Of a stretch of DNA of 22,185 bases, positions 1 through 7,238 are shown piece after piece; the stretch's first letter is position 1; every line of letters starts with the position of its first letter. The stretch is from Pseudomonadota bacterium (GTDB lineage Bacteria; Pseudomonadota; Alphaproteobacteria; Sphingomonadales; Sphingomonadaceae), in NCBI GenBank assembly GCA_023445495.1, contig JAEXLC010000184.1, positions 1 through 22,185 of the forward strand. The letters are read 5' to 3'. Under the pieces are notes generated by a model. The model made no database searches. It saw only the letters and a list, made by a program, of their open reading frames with translations, and was not told where the DNA came from. A program made the translations under genes and the position numbers.

Positions 1-41
1 TCCTTTGCGCGACGGCGCCGCGTTTGCATCCGTTTCGGCGG

Positions 42-56
42 GAATGTCGAACATTC
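42..56. promoter_or_regulatory. Short perfect inverted repeat upstream of the first gene
   Basis: GAATGT and ACATTC form a perfect 6-base inverted repeat around the spacer CGA, 58 bases before the start at 115. A TATTAT resembling a -10 box lies at 82-87. The repeat could be an operator or the remnant of an upstream terminator, but no T-run follows it. It is not the usual alphaproteobacterial LexA spacing (GAAC-N7-GTTC). The function is unknown. Confidence 0.25.
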
Positions 57-114
57 GATATCGCCCCGGAAGCGGCGCCCCTATTATCGACCGGCATGGG
101 TTCCGGGAGGGGTG

Positions 115-884
115 ATGCGCGTTTGGGAATATATGGCCGTTGCTCTGGCGGTGGCCATGGGGCCGGCGGCACCGGCAAATGCCCAGCAGACTGTCTCCAA
201 GGCAGAGGTCCGGCAGCAGGATCCCTCGATCACCGACGCGCAGTTGCGCGACCAGCTCTGGGGCCTGTTCCGCAAGGAGGACCGTCGCAGCGCCAGCTCC
301 CCAACCCAGCCGCTCGCCGGCGAGCGTTTCGTCACCACGCCGTACCCGGCCGGTGCGTTCGGCACCTCCGGCCTGTGCCGCATGGATGTGCTGGCGATGA
401 AGTTTGCGCCGACACAGGGGCTCCTGCGCAATGCCGATGCCGCTACGCCGATGCGCGCCTATGGGCTCGAGAGCAGCACGCGGTTCCTGATACTTCCCTT
501 GTTGCCGGAGGAGCGCGGGGATGTGTTCGACGACAAATGGAACGGCCCCTGCGCCAGGCTTGGGCAGGACGATCCGCGCTTCTTCCGCGCGGTGAGCGGC
601 GAGGCGGCGCGGAAGGACACGCCCTGCTCCAGCGTGCGGCAGCCGAAGCGCAGGCGGGGAAGCTGGCGCGCTGCGATGCCGCGAACGGCTCCTGCGTCGA
701 AGCATTGGCGGCATTCGTCGCGCGACCGCTCGAAAGCCTGTGGAATTGCGCGATGGCGGAACAGGCAATTTGCTACAGGTTCGTCGGCAAGGACGATGTC
801 GAAGCCAGGATCTGGCAAGTCCCGGGCGGATCGCTGCACGTCGAACTCACCAGGTTGATCGTGCTGCGCCATCCCCCGGCCTGA
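115..884 (+). pseudogene. Exported protein of unknown function, broken by a frameshift near 619-627
   Basis: The reading frame from ATG 115 starts with a clear signal peptide ending in PANA before QQTV, and reads as normal protein up to about base 618 (end of GEAARKD). Beyond that, the same frame turns into a Ser/Arg-rich shadow. The neighbouring frame (stop 882-884) becomes protein-like instead, with LLQRAAAEAQAGKLARCD and then LESLWNCAMAEQAICYRF. Loss of one base (or gain of two) around the CCC at 622-624 would join the halves into one protein of about 256 residues. ATG 115 is preferred over GTG 112 because GGGAGG at 105-110 sits 4 bases upstream of it. The joined protein would have several cysteines (in GLCRMD, NGPCARL, ARCDAANGSC, NCAMAEQAICY), as expected for a disulfide-bonded periplasmic protein. 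I do not recognise the family. A sequencing error would equally explain the break. Confidence 0.6.
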
Positions 885-954
885 CTGACTTCATTCAGCC
901 GCGCGACAGTTTGGGCGGCATAGATTTCGTTCCACGAAAGTAACGGAGGCGGCG

Positions 955-1557
955 ATGGGTGTTCTGAAGCTCGGAGGCGGCGCGATTGCCGTGGTTGCGA
1001 TTGTCGGCATGGCGATGCCCGCCCAGGCCCAGCGCTGGCGCCCCGAGCGCAAGCATCATGAGGACAAGTTCGACGTGGGGGACGCGATCGTCGGCGGGCT
1101 CGTCGTGGGCGGCCTGATCGCGCTTGTCTCCAGCGGCAAGAAGAAGCCGCAGCCGGTCGAGGCGGTCGACGAAGTGCCGCCGCCCGAGGGCCGTGTGCCG
1201 ATCGATACCGGTCCGGTCGCCGATGGCCGCTATGGCAGCGCGCCCCAGCCCGGCAGCGGTCCGATCGCCGAAACGCCGGCACCCGATTCGGCCCGCTTCG
1301 ACGGCCTGTACGACGAAGACGCCGCCGCCGATCGCTGCGCGATGGAGGCCGAGAGCCTGGGCGAGCGCTATGCCAGGCTGGCGCGCGTCTCGAACGTCAC
1401 CAGCACCGTGTGGAACGGCAAGAGCTGGGTCATCAAGGGCCAGGTCGAGCTAGCCGCCAGCTACCGCGACACGGCGAAGCAGAGCCATGGCTTCCGCTGC
1501 GCCTTGCGCCGGGGCAGCGACCCCATCGTCACGATCGAGGGGCTGCAGGCGCTCTAG
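955..1557 (+). CDS. Exported or membrane-anchored protein of unknown function
   Basis: This 200-residue protein has an N-terminal hydrophobic stretch ending in PAQAQ, so a signal peptide cut near residue 25 is likely. A second Gly/Ala/Val-rich hydrophobic segment follows at about 43-60 and ends at SGKKK, which could be a membrane helix. A Pro-rich linker runs from about 65 to 112. The C-terminal part (about 115-200) is compact, holds two cysteines (128 and 182) that could pair, and contains the segment TVWNGKSWVIKGQVEL, which looks like beta strands. GGAGG at 945-949 lies 5 bases before the ATG. The serine hydrolase gene begins 16 bases after the stop, so the two may be co-transcribed. I recognise no family. 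A cell-envelope location is inferred from the signal sequence. Confidence 0.75.
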   Translation: MGVLKLGGGAIAVVAIVGMAMPAQAQRWRPERKHHEDKFDVGDAIVGGLVVGGLIALVSSGKKKPQPVEAVDEVPPPEGRVPIDTGPVADGRYGSAPQPGSGPIAETPAPDSARFDGLYDEDAAADRCAMEAESLGERYARLARVSNVTSTVWNGKSWVIKGQVELAASYRDTAKQSHGFRCALRRGSDPIVTIEGLQAL

Positions 1558-1573
1558 TTGCGGGAGAGCGAGG

Positions 1574-2623
1574 ATGCTGGCACGCGGCCTGACTATCGCA
1601 ACGCTGGCGCTGGCGCCGGTCACTGCGTCCGCGCAGGCACTCGATGCCGCCGTGCAGTCGGAAGGCACGAAGTTCCTCGCCGAGGAGAAGGGCGTCGGCC
1701 TGACGATCGGTGTCCTCCGCGACGGGAAGACGCATTTCTATGCCTTCGGCGAGAAGGCGAAAGGCGGCGGAGCGCCGACCAGCGATACGGCGTTCGAGAT
1801 CGGATCGATCTCCAAGACGATGACGGGGCTGCTGCTCGCCCGCGCGGTGCTGGCGGGCAAGGCCGGCCTCGATGACGATGTCCGCAAATATCTGGACGGC
1901 GACTATCCGAACCTGGCGTTCGAAGGCGCCCCGGTGCGGCTCGTCCATCTCGCCAGCATGACCTCGGGCCTGCCTGACAATCTGCCCGACCTGTCGAAGC
2001 TCGATCCCGATCCGGGCCGGTTCAGGCGTGCCGAGGCGCTCAAGGCCTATGGCAAGCCGCAGTTCCTCGCCGATCTGCGCGGGCTGAAGCCTGGCACTAG
2101 ACCGGGGGAGAATGTCGCGCATTCCAATGTCGCGGCGCAGCTGCTGATCTACGCGCTCGAGCGGATCTACGGCATGCCCTATGACCAGATCCTGGCCCGC
2201 GAGATCGAGGGGCCGCTCGGTTTCGGCGCGAAGGGCGAGGCGACGGGTTATGACGGGGAGGGGCGGGTGACCGCCGTGCTCCCCCGCAGCCAGTTCGGCT
2301 ATCGCTATTCCGCCGCCGACATGCTCCGCTACGCCGCGCTCCAGCTCGACGAGCGCGATCCCGCCGTGGCGCTCAGCCACAAGGGGACCTGGTTCACCCT
2401 CGACAAGCAGACCTGGCTCGGCCTCACCTGGATCGGCACGCAGTTGCCCGGCGGTGGCCGGATGTTCCGCACCTCGGGCGGCACCTGGGGCTTTGCCAGC
2501 GCGATGATGGTCTGGCCCGAGCGGAAGCTGGCGGTGATCCTGCTCGCCAACAAGGCCAGCGACACCGCGCAGGGCCGCCTCGGCGAGATTGCCGGCCGGA
2601 TCGCGGCGCTTCCTGCAGAATAA
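1574..2623 (+). CDS. Serine hydrolase, beta-lactamase class C / AmpH fold, exported
   Basis: A 349-residue protein with a signal peptide (residues 1-20, ending in VTASA before QALD) and the layout of penicillin-recognising serine hydrolases. The SxxK motif is SISK at 78-81, with Ser78 the expected nucleophile. The second motif, normally YxN, reads HSN at 183-185. The third, normally KTG or HTG, reads RTSGG at 299-303, followed by TWGFAS. Proteins of this group act in the periplasm as D-alanyl-D-alanine carboxypeptidases or endopeptidases, esterases or beta-lactamases, and the sequence alone does not decide which. The start at 1574 is chosen over more upstream options because the signal peptide begins there and a purine-rich GAGAGCGAGG precedes it. 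The missing tyrosine makes ordinary beta-lactamase activity doubtful. Confidence 0.85.
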   Translation: MLARGLTIATLALAPVTASAQALDAAVQSEGTKFLAEEKGVGLTIGVLRDGKTHFYAFGEKAKGGGAPTSDTAFEIGSISKTMTGLLLARAVLAGKAGLDDDVRKYLDGDYPNLAFEGAPVRLVHLASMTSGLPDNLPDLSKLDPDPGRFRRAEALKAYGKPQFLADLRGLKPGTRPGENVAHSNVAAQLLIYALERIYGMPYDQILAREIEGPLGFGAKGEATGYDGEGRVTAVLPRSQFGYRYSAADMLRYAALQLDERDPAVALSHKGTWFTLDKQTWLGLTWIGTQLPGGGRMFRTSGGTWGFASAMMVWPERKLAVILLANKASDTAQGRLGEIAGRIAALPAE

Positions 2624-2674
2624 TCGCCGCCCGGCCTTGCCCCCTGCACCCGGTTCTGTTTAAGCGCGCTGGGC

Positions 2675-4231
2675 ATGGACCAGCATGCAGATTCCATCCT
2701 CATCGTCGATTTCGGCAGCCAGGTAACCCAGCTGATCGCGCGCCGCGTGCGCGAAGCGGGTGTCTATAGCGAGATCGCTCCCTTCACCACCGCGGGCGAG
2801 GCCTTTGCCCGGATGAAGCCCAAGGGCATAATTCTCTCGGGCTCGCCGGCGTCCGTGCTCGAAGAGGGCAGCCCGCGCGTTCCCCAGGAGATCTTCGACT
2901 CCGGCCTGCCGGTGCTCGGCATCTGCTACGGCCAGCAGGTGATGATGCACCAGCTTGGCGGCACGGTGCAGCTGGGCGACAGCGGCGAGTTCGGCCGCGC
3001 CTTCATCGACATCGACGATGGCTGCGTGCTGTTCGACGGCATGTGGCACGAAGGCGAGACCCACCAGGTGTGGATGAGCCATGGCGACAAGGTGACGAAC
3101 CTCGCCCCCGGCTTCCGCCCCGTCGCCCACAGCTCGGGCGCGCCCTTCGCGGTGATCGCCGACGACGACCGCCGCTACTACGCGATGCAGTTCCACCCGG
3201 AGGTGGTCCACACGCCCGACGGCGCCAGGCTGCTCGCCAATTTCGTCCGCCATGTCTGCGGCCTGACCGGCGACTGGACGATGGCCGAGTTCCGCCAGAC
3301 CAAGATCAATGAGATCCGCGCCCAGGTCGGTAGTGGCAAGGTGATCTGCGGCCTGTCGGGCGGTGTCGACAGCGCGGTCGCCGCGGTGCTGATCCACGAG
3401 GCGATCGGCGACCAGCTCACCTGCGTGTTCGTCGATCACGGCCTGATGCGTTCGGGCGAGGCCGAGCAGGTCGTCAGCCTGTTCCGCAACAGCTACAATA
3501 TCCCGCTCGTCCATGTGGACGCCGAGACGCTGTTCCTGAACGGCCTGGCCGGGGTCACCGATCCCGAGGCCAAGCGCAAGTTCATCGGCAAGACCTTCAT
3601 CGACGTGTTCGAGGAAGAGGCCAGGAAGATCGGCGGCGCCGATTTCCTCGCCCAGGGCACGCTCTATCCGGACGTGATCGAGAGCGTCAGCTTCACCGGC
3701 GGGCCTTCGGTGACGATCAAGAGCCACCACAATGTCGGCGGCCTGCCCGAGCGGATGAACATGAAGCTCGTCGAGCCGCTGCGCGAGCTGTTCAAGGACG
3801 AAGTTCGTGCGCTCGGCCGCGAGCTGGGACTGCCCCAGGCGTTTGTCGGCCGCCACCCCTTCCCGGGGCCGGGCCTCGCGATCCGCATCCCGGGCGAAGT
3901 CACCAAGGAACGCTGCGACATCCTGCGCAAGGCTGACGCGATCTATCTCGAGGAGATCCGCAACGCCGGGCTCTACGACACGATCTGGCAGGCCTTTGCG
4001 GTACTGACGCCGGTCCGCTCGGTCGGCGTGATGGGTGATGGCCGCACCTATGATTCGGTGCTGGCGCTGCGTGCGGTCACCTCGATCGACGGGATGACCG
4101 CCGAGGCCTTCGAATTCCCGGCAGGTTTCCTGCCGCGCGTCTCGACGCGCATCGTCAACGAGGTGCGTGGCGTGAACCGGGTGACCTACGATTACACGTC
4201 GAAGCCGCCCGGCACGATCGAGTGGGAATGA
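2675..4231 (+). CDS. guaA: GMP synthase (glutamine-hydrolysing)
   Basis: This 518-residue cytoplasmic enzyme converts XMP to GMP with ATP and glutamine, the last step of guanine nucleotide synthesis. The class I glutamine amidotransferase domain (about 8-197) has the nucleophile Cys84 in GICYGQQ and the His174/Glu176 pair in FHPEVV. The ATP pyrophosphatase domain follows, with the P-loop SGGVDS at 228-233. The C-terminal dimerisation domain contains RHPFPGPGLAIR and ends in PPGTIEWE, as is usual for GuaA. Length and all three domains are typical, so the gene appears intact. It is a single housekeeping gene with its own terminator (4271-4296). The Shine-Dalgarno sequence is weak: only GCTGGGC precedes the ATG. 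Confidence 0.98.
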   Translation: MDQHADSILIVDFGSQVTQLIARRVREAGVYSEIAPFTTAGEAFARMKPKGIILSGSPASVLEEGSPRVPQEIFDSGLPVLGICYGQQVMMHQLGGTVQLGDSGEFGRAFIDIDDGCVLFDGMWHEGETHQVWMSHGDKVTNLAPGFRPVAHSSGAPFAVIADDDRRYYAMQFHPEVVHTPDGARLLANFVRHVCGLTGDWTMAEFRQTKINEIRAQVGSGKVICGLSGGVDSAVAAVLIHEAIGDQLTCVFVDHGLMRSGEAEQVVSLFRNSYNIPLVHVDAETLFLNGLAGVTDPEAKRKFIGKTFIDVFEEEARKIGGADFLAQGTLYPDVIESVSFTGGPSVTIKSHHNVGGLPERMNMKLVEPLRELFKDEVRALGRELGLPQAFVGRHPFPGPGLAIRIPGEVTKERCDILRKADAIYLEEIRNAGLYDTIWQAFAVLTPVRSVGVMGDGRTYDSVLALRAVTSIDGMTAEAFEFPAGFLPRVSTRIVNEVRGVNRVTYDYTSKPPGTIEWE

Positions 4232-4270
4232 TCCCGCGTCCGGCAACGGCCGAGCATGGGTAAGAAACGG

Positions 4271-4296
4271 AAAAGCCCGCACCGCTGCGGGCTTTT
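4271..4296. terminator. Two-way rho-independent terminator between guaA and the cysteine hydrolase
   Basis: AAAAGCCCGC (4271-4280) pairs perfectly with GCGGGCTTTT (4287-4296) around a 6-base loop. The stem has A's on one side and T's on the other, and TTTTCTTGTTTT follows on the plus strand. It lies 39 bases after guaA and 38 bases past the end of the minus-strand gene, so it can end both transcripts. Confidence 0.92.
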
Positions 4297-4334
4297 CTTG
4301 TTTTGGTGCCTGGCAGTGCAATCAATGCTGTTCG

Positions 4335-4964
4335 CTACGCATCTTGCTTCGACAGCATCTCGATCAGTTCGGCCGTGCTCAGGATCGCATGGGCGAAGGT
4401 CGGCCCGTTCAGGGCGTGCGCGGCGTGCATCATCTCCTCCGAAAAGGCCGCCGTCGCGTCGCGCACCAGTGTGACGTGATAGCCGATCTCCATCGCATAG
4501 CGGCCGGTCGATTCGATGCAGGTGTTCGCCAGCAGGCCGATCAGGATGACATGGCTGATGCCATGCTGGCGCAGTTGCTGGTCGAGATCGGTATTGGCGA
4601 AGCCGCTCTGCGCCCAATGCTCCTTGGCGATGACGTCGCCCGGCTGGGGGATGAAGTCGGGATGCCATTCGCCGCCCCATTCGCCGCGCGCGAAGCTGTG
4701 GCGGTGCATGATGCCCAGCTGAGTCGGGTTGGGATGGGCCCAACCTTCATAGTCGCCGGGTTCCCAGCGTCGATGTGGCGCGTAGAAGATGCGCAGCCCG
4801 GCGCCGCGGATGCCGGCGACGATCGCCCGCATATTGTCGAGCAGGCCATTGCCGCGGGCGACGGCCTCGACCCGTGGCCAGATCTTGCCGCCTTCGGAAA
4901 GGAAGTCGTTATAGGGATCGACCAGCAACAGGCCGGTCGCGCCCCTGGGATAATCGGGTGCCAT
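4335..4964 (-). CDS. Isochorismatase-family cysteine hydrolase
   Basis: A 209-residue cytoplasmic enzyme of the isochorismatase-like hydrolase fold. The catalytic triad is visible: Asp16 in LLLVDPYNDF, Lys114 in VIAKEHW and Cys149 in LLANTCIESTGR. Family members hydrolyse amides, carbamates or the isochorismate ether; the substrate here cannot be told. ATG 4964 is chosen because GGAGGG lies 5 bases upstream; a TTG at 4982 would overlap the preceding gene. The gene starts 14 bases after the stop of the SRPBCC-like gene, so the two form an operon, transcribed away from the crotonase and from the operator-like site at 5572-5605. Grouping with a crotonase suggests a catabolic role (inference). 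Confidence 0.9.
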   Translation of the reverse strand: MAPDYPRGATGLLLVDPYNDFLSEGGKIWPRVEAVARGNGLLDNMRAIVAGIRGAGLRIFYAPHRRWEPGDYEGWAHPNPTQLGIMHRHSFARGEWGGEWHPDFIPQPGDVIAKEHWAQSGFANTDLDQQLRQHGISHVILIGLLANTCIESTGRYAMEIGYHVTLVRDATAAFSEEMMHAAHALNGPTFAHAILSTAELIEMLSKQDA

Positions 4965-4978
4965 ATGTTCCCTCCGGT

Positions 4979-5506
4979 TCAAGCGGCGCGCAGCGCGGCG
5001 CGCTCGATGCTGGCGGCGAAGAGCGGGGTCTCGCCCTGGTTATGGGCGATCGACATCGGCTGGCGCTGTGTCCTGAACACTTCGAACGGGATGCCCTGGC
5101 GATCGAGCAGCGTGAGCATCTCGTCGGTGGCGCGCGAGCGGACGAAGTTGGTGAACTCGCAGCTGTTCGCATCGATCGCCCGGACGATCAGCTCCCAATG
5201 GATATGGATGGTGGTGCGGCCATTGGGAGTGAACACGTCGGAGATCGATTCGAGGATCAGGTGATCCTTCTCGGCGCGCTTCTCGACATAATGCTGCACC
5301 ATCAGGCTGCCGCCGATGATCTCGACATTGATCGACATGCGGGTGCCGTCCGGCGCGGTGGTGAAGCCGGCGGCGACATGGGCGGGCGAGCAGCCCTGAT
5401 ATTCCTTGTCGGGCAGCGTGAAGGCCCAGGTCGGCAGGTCGATCTTCTCGATCGGCGCGTTGACGATGGCGGTGAAGCTCGAACTGACGATCTCGTTGTC
5501 GCTCAT
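4979..5506 (-). CDS. Probable SRPBCC-like protein of unknown substrate
   Basis: A 175-residue protein without signal peptide or membrane segment. Its alternating strand pattern (for example GTRMSINVEIIGGSLMVQHYVEK, then TTIHIHWELIVRAID, then SCEFTNFVRSRA) and a helical C-terminus suggest a ligand-binding helix-grip fold of the SRPBCC type. That is a fold-level guess, since I see no defining motif. The start at 5506 (MSDNEIV) is preferred over the upstream in-frame ATG at 5545. A GGAG lies about 9 bases upstream and the segment before it reads as non-coding. It is the promoter-proximal gene of the pair with the cysteine hydrolase. Its start codon lies 65 bases from the operator-like site. Confidence 0.72.
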   Translation of the reverse strand: MSDNEIVSSSFTAIVNAPIEKIDLPTWAFTLPDKEYQGCSPAHVAAGFTTAPDGTRMSINVEIIGGSLMVQHYVEKRAEKDHLILESISDVFTPNGRTTIHIHWELIVRAIDANSCEFTNFVRSRATDEMLTLLDRQGIPFEVFRTQRQPMSIAHNQGETPLFAASIERAALRAA

Positions 5507-5571
5507 CTTGGCATGCTCCGGTTGGGGGATTTGGACCCCGGGCAAGGTCGGCCCGAAACCGGAGGACAGCT

Positions 5572-5605
5572 ATTGGACCATGGTCTCGCGACACCTTGGT
5601 CCAAT
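5572..5605. promoter_or_regulatory. Operator-like dyad A between divergent catabolic genes
   Basis: ATTGGACCATGGT (5572-5584) and ACCTTGGTCCAAT (5593-5605) face each other across 8 bases. In the 34-base dyad, 15 of 17 base pairs are symmetric. It sits almost midway between two divergent start codons, 65 bases from 5506 and 70 bases from 5676. It shares the core ACCWWGGT with sites B, C and D. A regulator binding site serving both promoters is inferred; the regulator is unknown. Confidence 0.7.
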
Positions 5606-5675
5606 GGCAGCTGGCGGCTTGGTCTGGTCTTTGGGCGGCATCCCGCGCCTGTGCGCTCGCCAAGGAGTATCGCCC

Positions 5676-6509
5676 ATGTTCCGCCAGATGGCGTTGCAGC
5701 GCCCGACGCCCGGCCTGTGGCGCGTCACTTTCGCCAATCCGCCGATCAACCTGATCGATCCCGACATGGTGGAGGAACTGGCCGCGCTGATCGCGATGCT
5801 GGAGCAGGATCCCGATGTTCGGGTGATCCTGTTCGACAGCGCAGACCCGGACTTCTTCCTCGCCCATTATGACGTGCTAGCTGACAAGGCACGCAGCGCG
5901 GCGATGGGGCCGGGGCCGACCGGCCTGCATCCCTGGCTCGACGTGCTGGTACGGATTGCCCGCGCCCCGGTCGTCTCGATCGCCAAGATCCGCGGCCGGG
6001 CGCGGGGCGCGGGCAGCGAATTCGCACTCTCGTGCGACATGCGCTTCGCCAGCGCGGAGAAGGCGATCCTCGGCCAGTTCGAAATGGGCCTGGGCGTGGT
6101 GCCGGGCGGCAGCCCGATGGCGCGGCTGGCGGGGCTGATGGGGCGGGGCAGGGCGCTGGAAGTCGTGCTCGGCGCCGAGGATTTCCCCGGGGCGCTCGCC
6201 GAACGCTACGGCTATGTGAACCGCGCGCTGCCCGATGCCGAGCTGGACGGCTTTGTCGATGCCTTCGCCACCCGGCTGTCGCGCTTCGACAAGAAGGCGC
6301 TGATGCTGGCCAAGCAGCTGGTCGATGCCGTGTCCTTGCCCGAGGATGCAGTGTTTCCTCAGGCGCTCGCCGCCTATTTCGAGACGGTGCAGCGCCCGGA
6401 AGTGCGCGAACGTTCCGCGGCACTGGTGCGTGCCGGACTGCAGACGCGGTCTCAGGTCGAACTCGATCTGGGCGCGGAGGTTGCGCGCGATCGTGCTGTC
6501 CCGGGCTAA
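5676..6509 (+). CDS. Enoyl-CoA hydratase/isomerase (crotonase) family protein
   Basis: A 277-residue crotonase-fold enzyme, expected to act on an acyl-CoA thioester. The second oxyanion-hole and catalytic segment is clear: IRGRARGAGSEFALSCD (about 105-121) with Glu115. The second conserved acid, Glu136, lies in GQFEMGLGVVPGG. The first oxyanion segment, normally FSAGAD, reads FFLAHYD (60-66), with His in place of the usual Gly. Helical C-terminal residues complete the trimer fold. The AGGAG at 5663-5667 lies 8 bases before ATG 5676, which fixes the start. The exact reaction cannot be assigned. Transcription starts next to site A, opposite the cysteine hydrolase pair, so shared control is likely. 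Confidence 0.88.
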   Translation: MFRQMALQRPTPGLWRVTFANPPINLIDPDMVEELAALIAMLEQDPDVRVILFDSADPDFFLAHYDVLADKARSAAMGPGPTGLHPWLDVLVRIARAPVVSIAKIRGRARGAGSEFALSCDMRFASAEKAILGQFEMGLGVVPGGSPMARLAGLMGRGRALEVVLGAEDFPGALAERYGYVNRALPDAELDGFVDAFATRLSRFDKKALMLAKQLVDAVSLPEDAVFPQALAAYFETVQRPEVRERSAALVRAGLQTRSQVELDLGAEVARDRAVPG

Positions 6510-6579
6510 GCGGCCGCATGCGGTTTTCACGATGCCTTGCAGCGATCCCGAGTGTGCGCCGCGCGGGGCCGGCGCCGCT

Positions 6580-6613
6580 ATTGGACCAAGGTGCCGGATG
6601 CACCTTGGTATCG
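6580..6613. promoter_or_regulatory. Operator-like dyad B upstream of the ECF sigma factor
   Basis: ACCAAGGTGC (6585-6594) and GCACCTTGGT (6600-6609) form a perfect 10-base inverted repeat around CGGAT. The left flank is ATTGG, as in sites A and C; the right flank is TATCG, as in site D. The element lies 70 bases after the crotonase stop and 91 bases before the sigma factor start, so it most plausibly acts on the sigma operon. It has no T-run, so a terminator is less likely. Confidence 0.62.
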
Positions 6614-6704
6614 GAATTCGGCGCAACGCATTGATCTTCGGCTTCTTGCAAGATTAGCTGGGGCTATTGGCTACCCTAAGGCGATTGTGAGACAATGCAC
6701 CGGA

Positions 6705-7238
6705 ATGGGGAGAAATACGCAGGATCAGGCCGACCATGTGGTGCTGGCCCGGGAAGCCGGGCCGGTGCGACGCTGGCTGACCGGCTATTTCCGCCGCCGC
6801 GTCCGCGATGACGATGAGATCGAGGACCTGGTGCAGGACGTCTTCACCCGGATTGTGGCCCGCGACAGCGAAGAGGCGGTCAGCCATCTTGGCGGCTATG
6901 TCCTGCGGACCGCAGCGAGCGTACTCGCCGATCGCGCGCGCAAGCGGGCGGTGCGCCATAGCGACCAGCATGTTGTACTCGACACCGATCGGCACGGTGA
7001 CGACGAACTTGATCCCGAACGCGTGCTCAGCGGCAAGGAAGACCTGCATGCGGCGACGGCGGCCTTGCTCTCGCTGCCCGAGCGGACCCGCACCGTCTTC
7101 GTGCTGCGCCGGCTCGAGGGATATCGCCATGCCGAGATCGCCCGGCATCTCGGTATCTCGATCAGCGCGGTGGAGAAGCACATGGTGCGTGCCGTGCGCC
7201 ATCTGAGCGCGGAAATGGAGAAGCGCCATGGTGCATGA
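6705..7238 (+). CDS. ECF-family RNA polymerase sigma factor, FecI-like
   Basis: A 177-residue sigma-70 family protein with only regions 2 and 4, as in extracytoplasmic-function sigma factors. Region 2 includes DDEIEDLVQDVFTRIVAR (about 36-53). Region 4 is the helix-turn-helix LPERTRTVFVLRRLEGYRHA followed by EIARHLGISISAVEKHMVRA (about 124-163). In FecI systems the sigma factor is held by a FecR-type protein and freed when a TonB-dependent receptor binds its ligand outside the cell. Here the FecR-like gene overlaps the 3' end by 11 bases. ATG 6705 is the first sensible start (GTG 6687 is an alternative), and the ribosome binding site is weak. Operator-like site B lies 91 bases upstream. Confidence 0.92.
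   Translation: MGRNTQDQADHVVLAREAGPVRRWLTGYFRRRVRDDDEIEDLVQDVFTRIVARDSEEAVSHLGGYVLRTAASVLADRARKRAVRHSDQHVVLDTDRHGDDELDPERVLSGKEDLHAATAALLSLPERTRTVFVLRRLEGYRHAEIARHLGISISAVEKHMVRAVRHLSAEMEKRHGA

Noticed and set aside
2660..4321. A 553-codon open frame on the minus strand opposite guaA
   Set aside because: It is fully antisense to an intact housekeeping gene and has the composition typical of a shadow frame in GC-rich DNA, with no recognisable domain.
5531..5550. TTGGACC...GCAAGGTC near 5531 as another operator half-site
   Set aside because: The core does not match ACCWWGGT and the spacing is wrong. It lies just upstream of the SRPBCC-like gene and is probably chance similarity.
5406..5675. 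N-terminal extension of the crotonase up to 5406
   Set aside because: It runs through the antisense of the SRPBCC-like gene and through site A. AGGAG before 5676 marks the real start.
6514..6527. CCGCATGCGG followed by TTTT after the crotonase stop, as a terminator
   Set aside because: The palindrome leaves only about 3 base pairs of stem once a loop is allowed, too weak to call.
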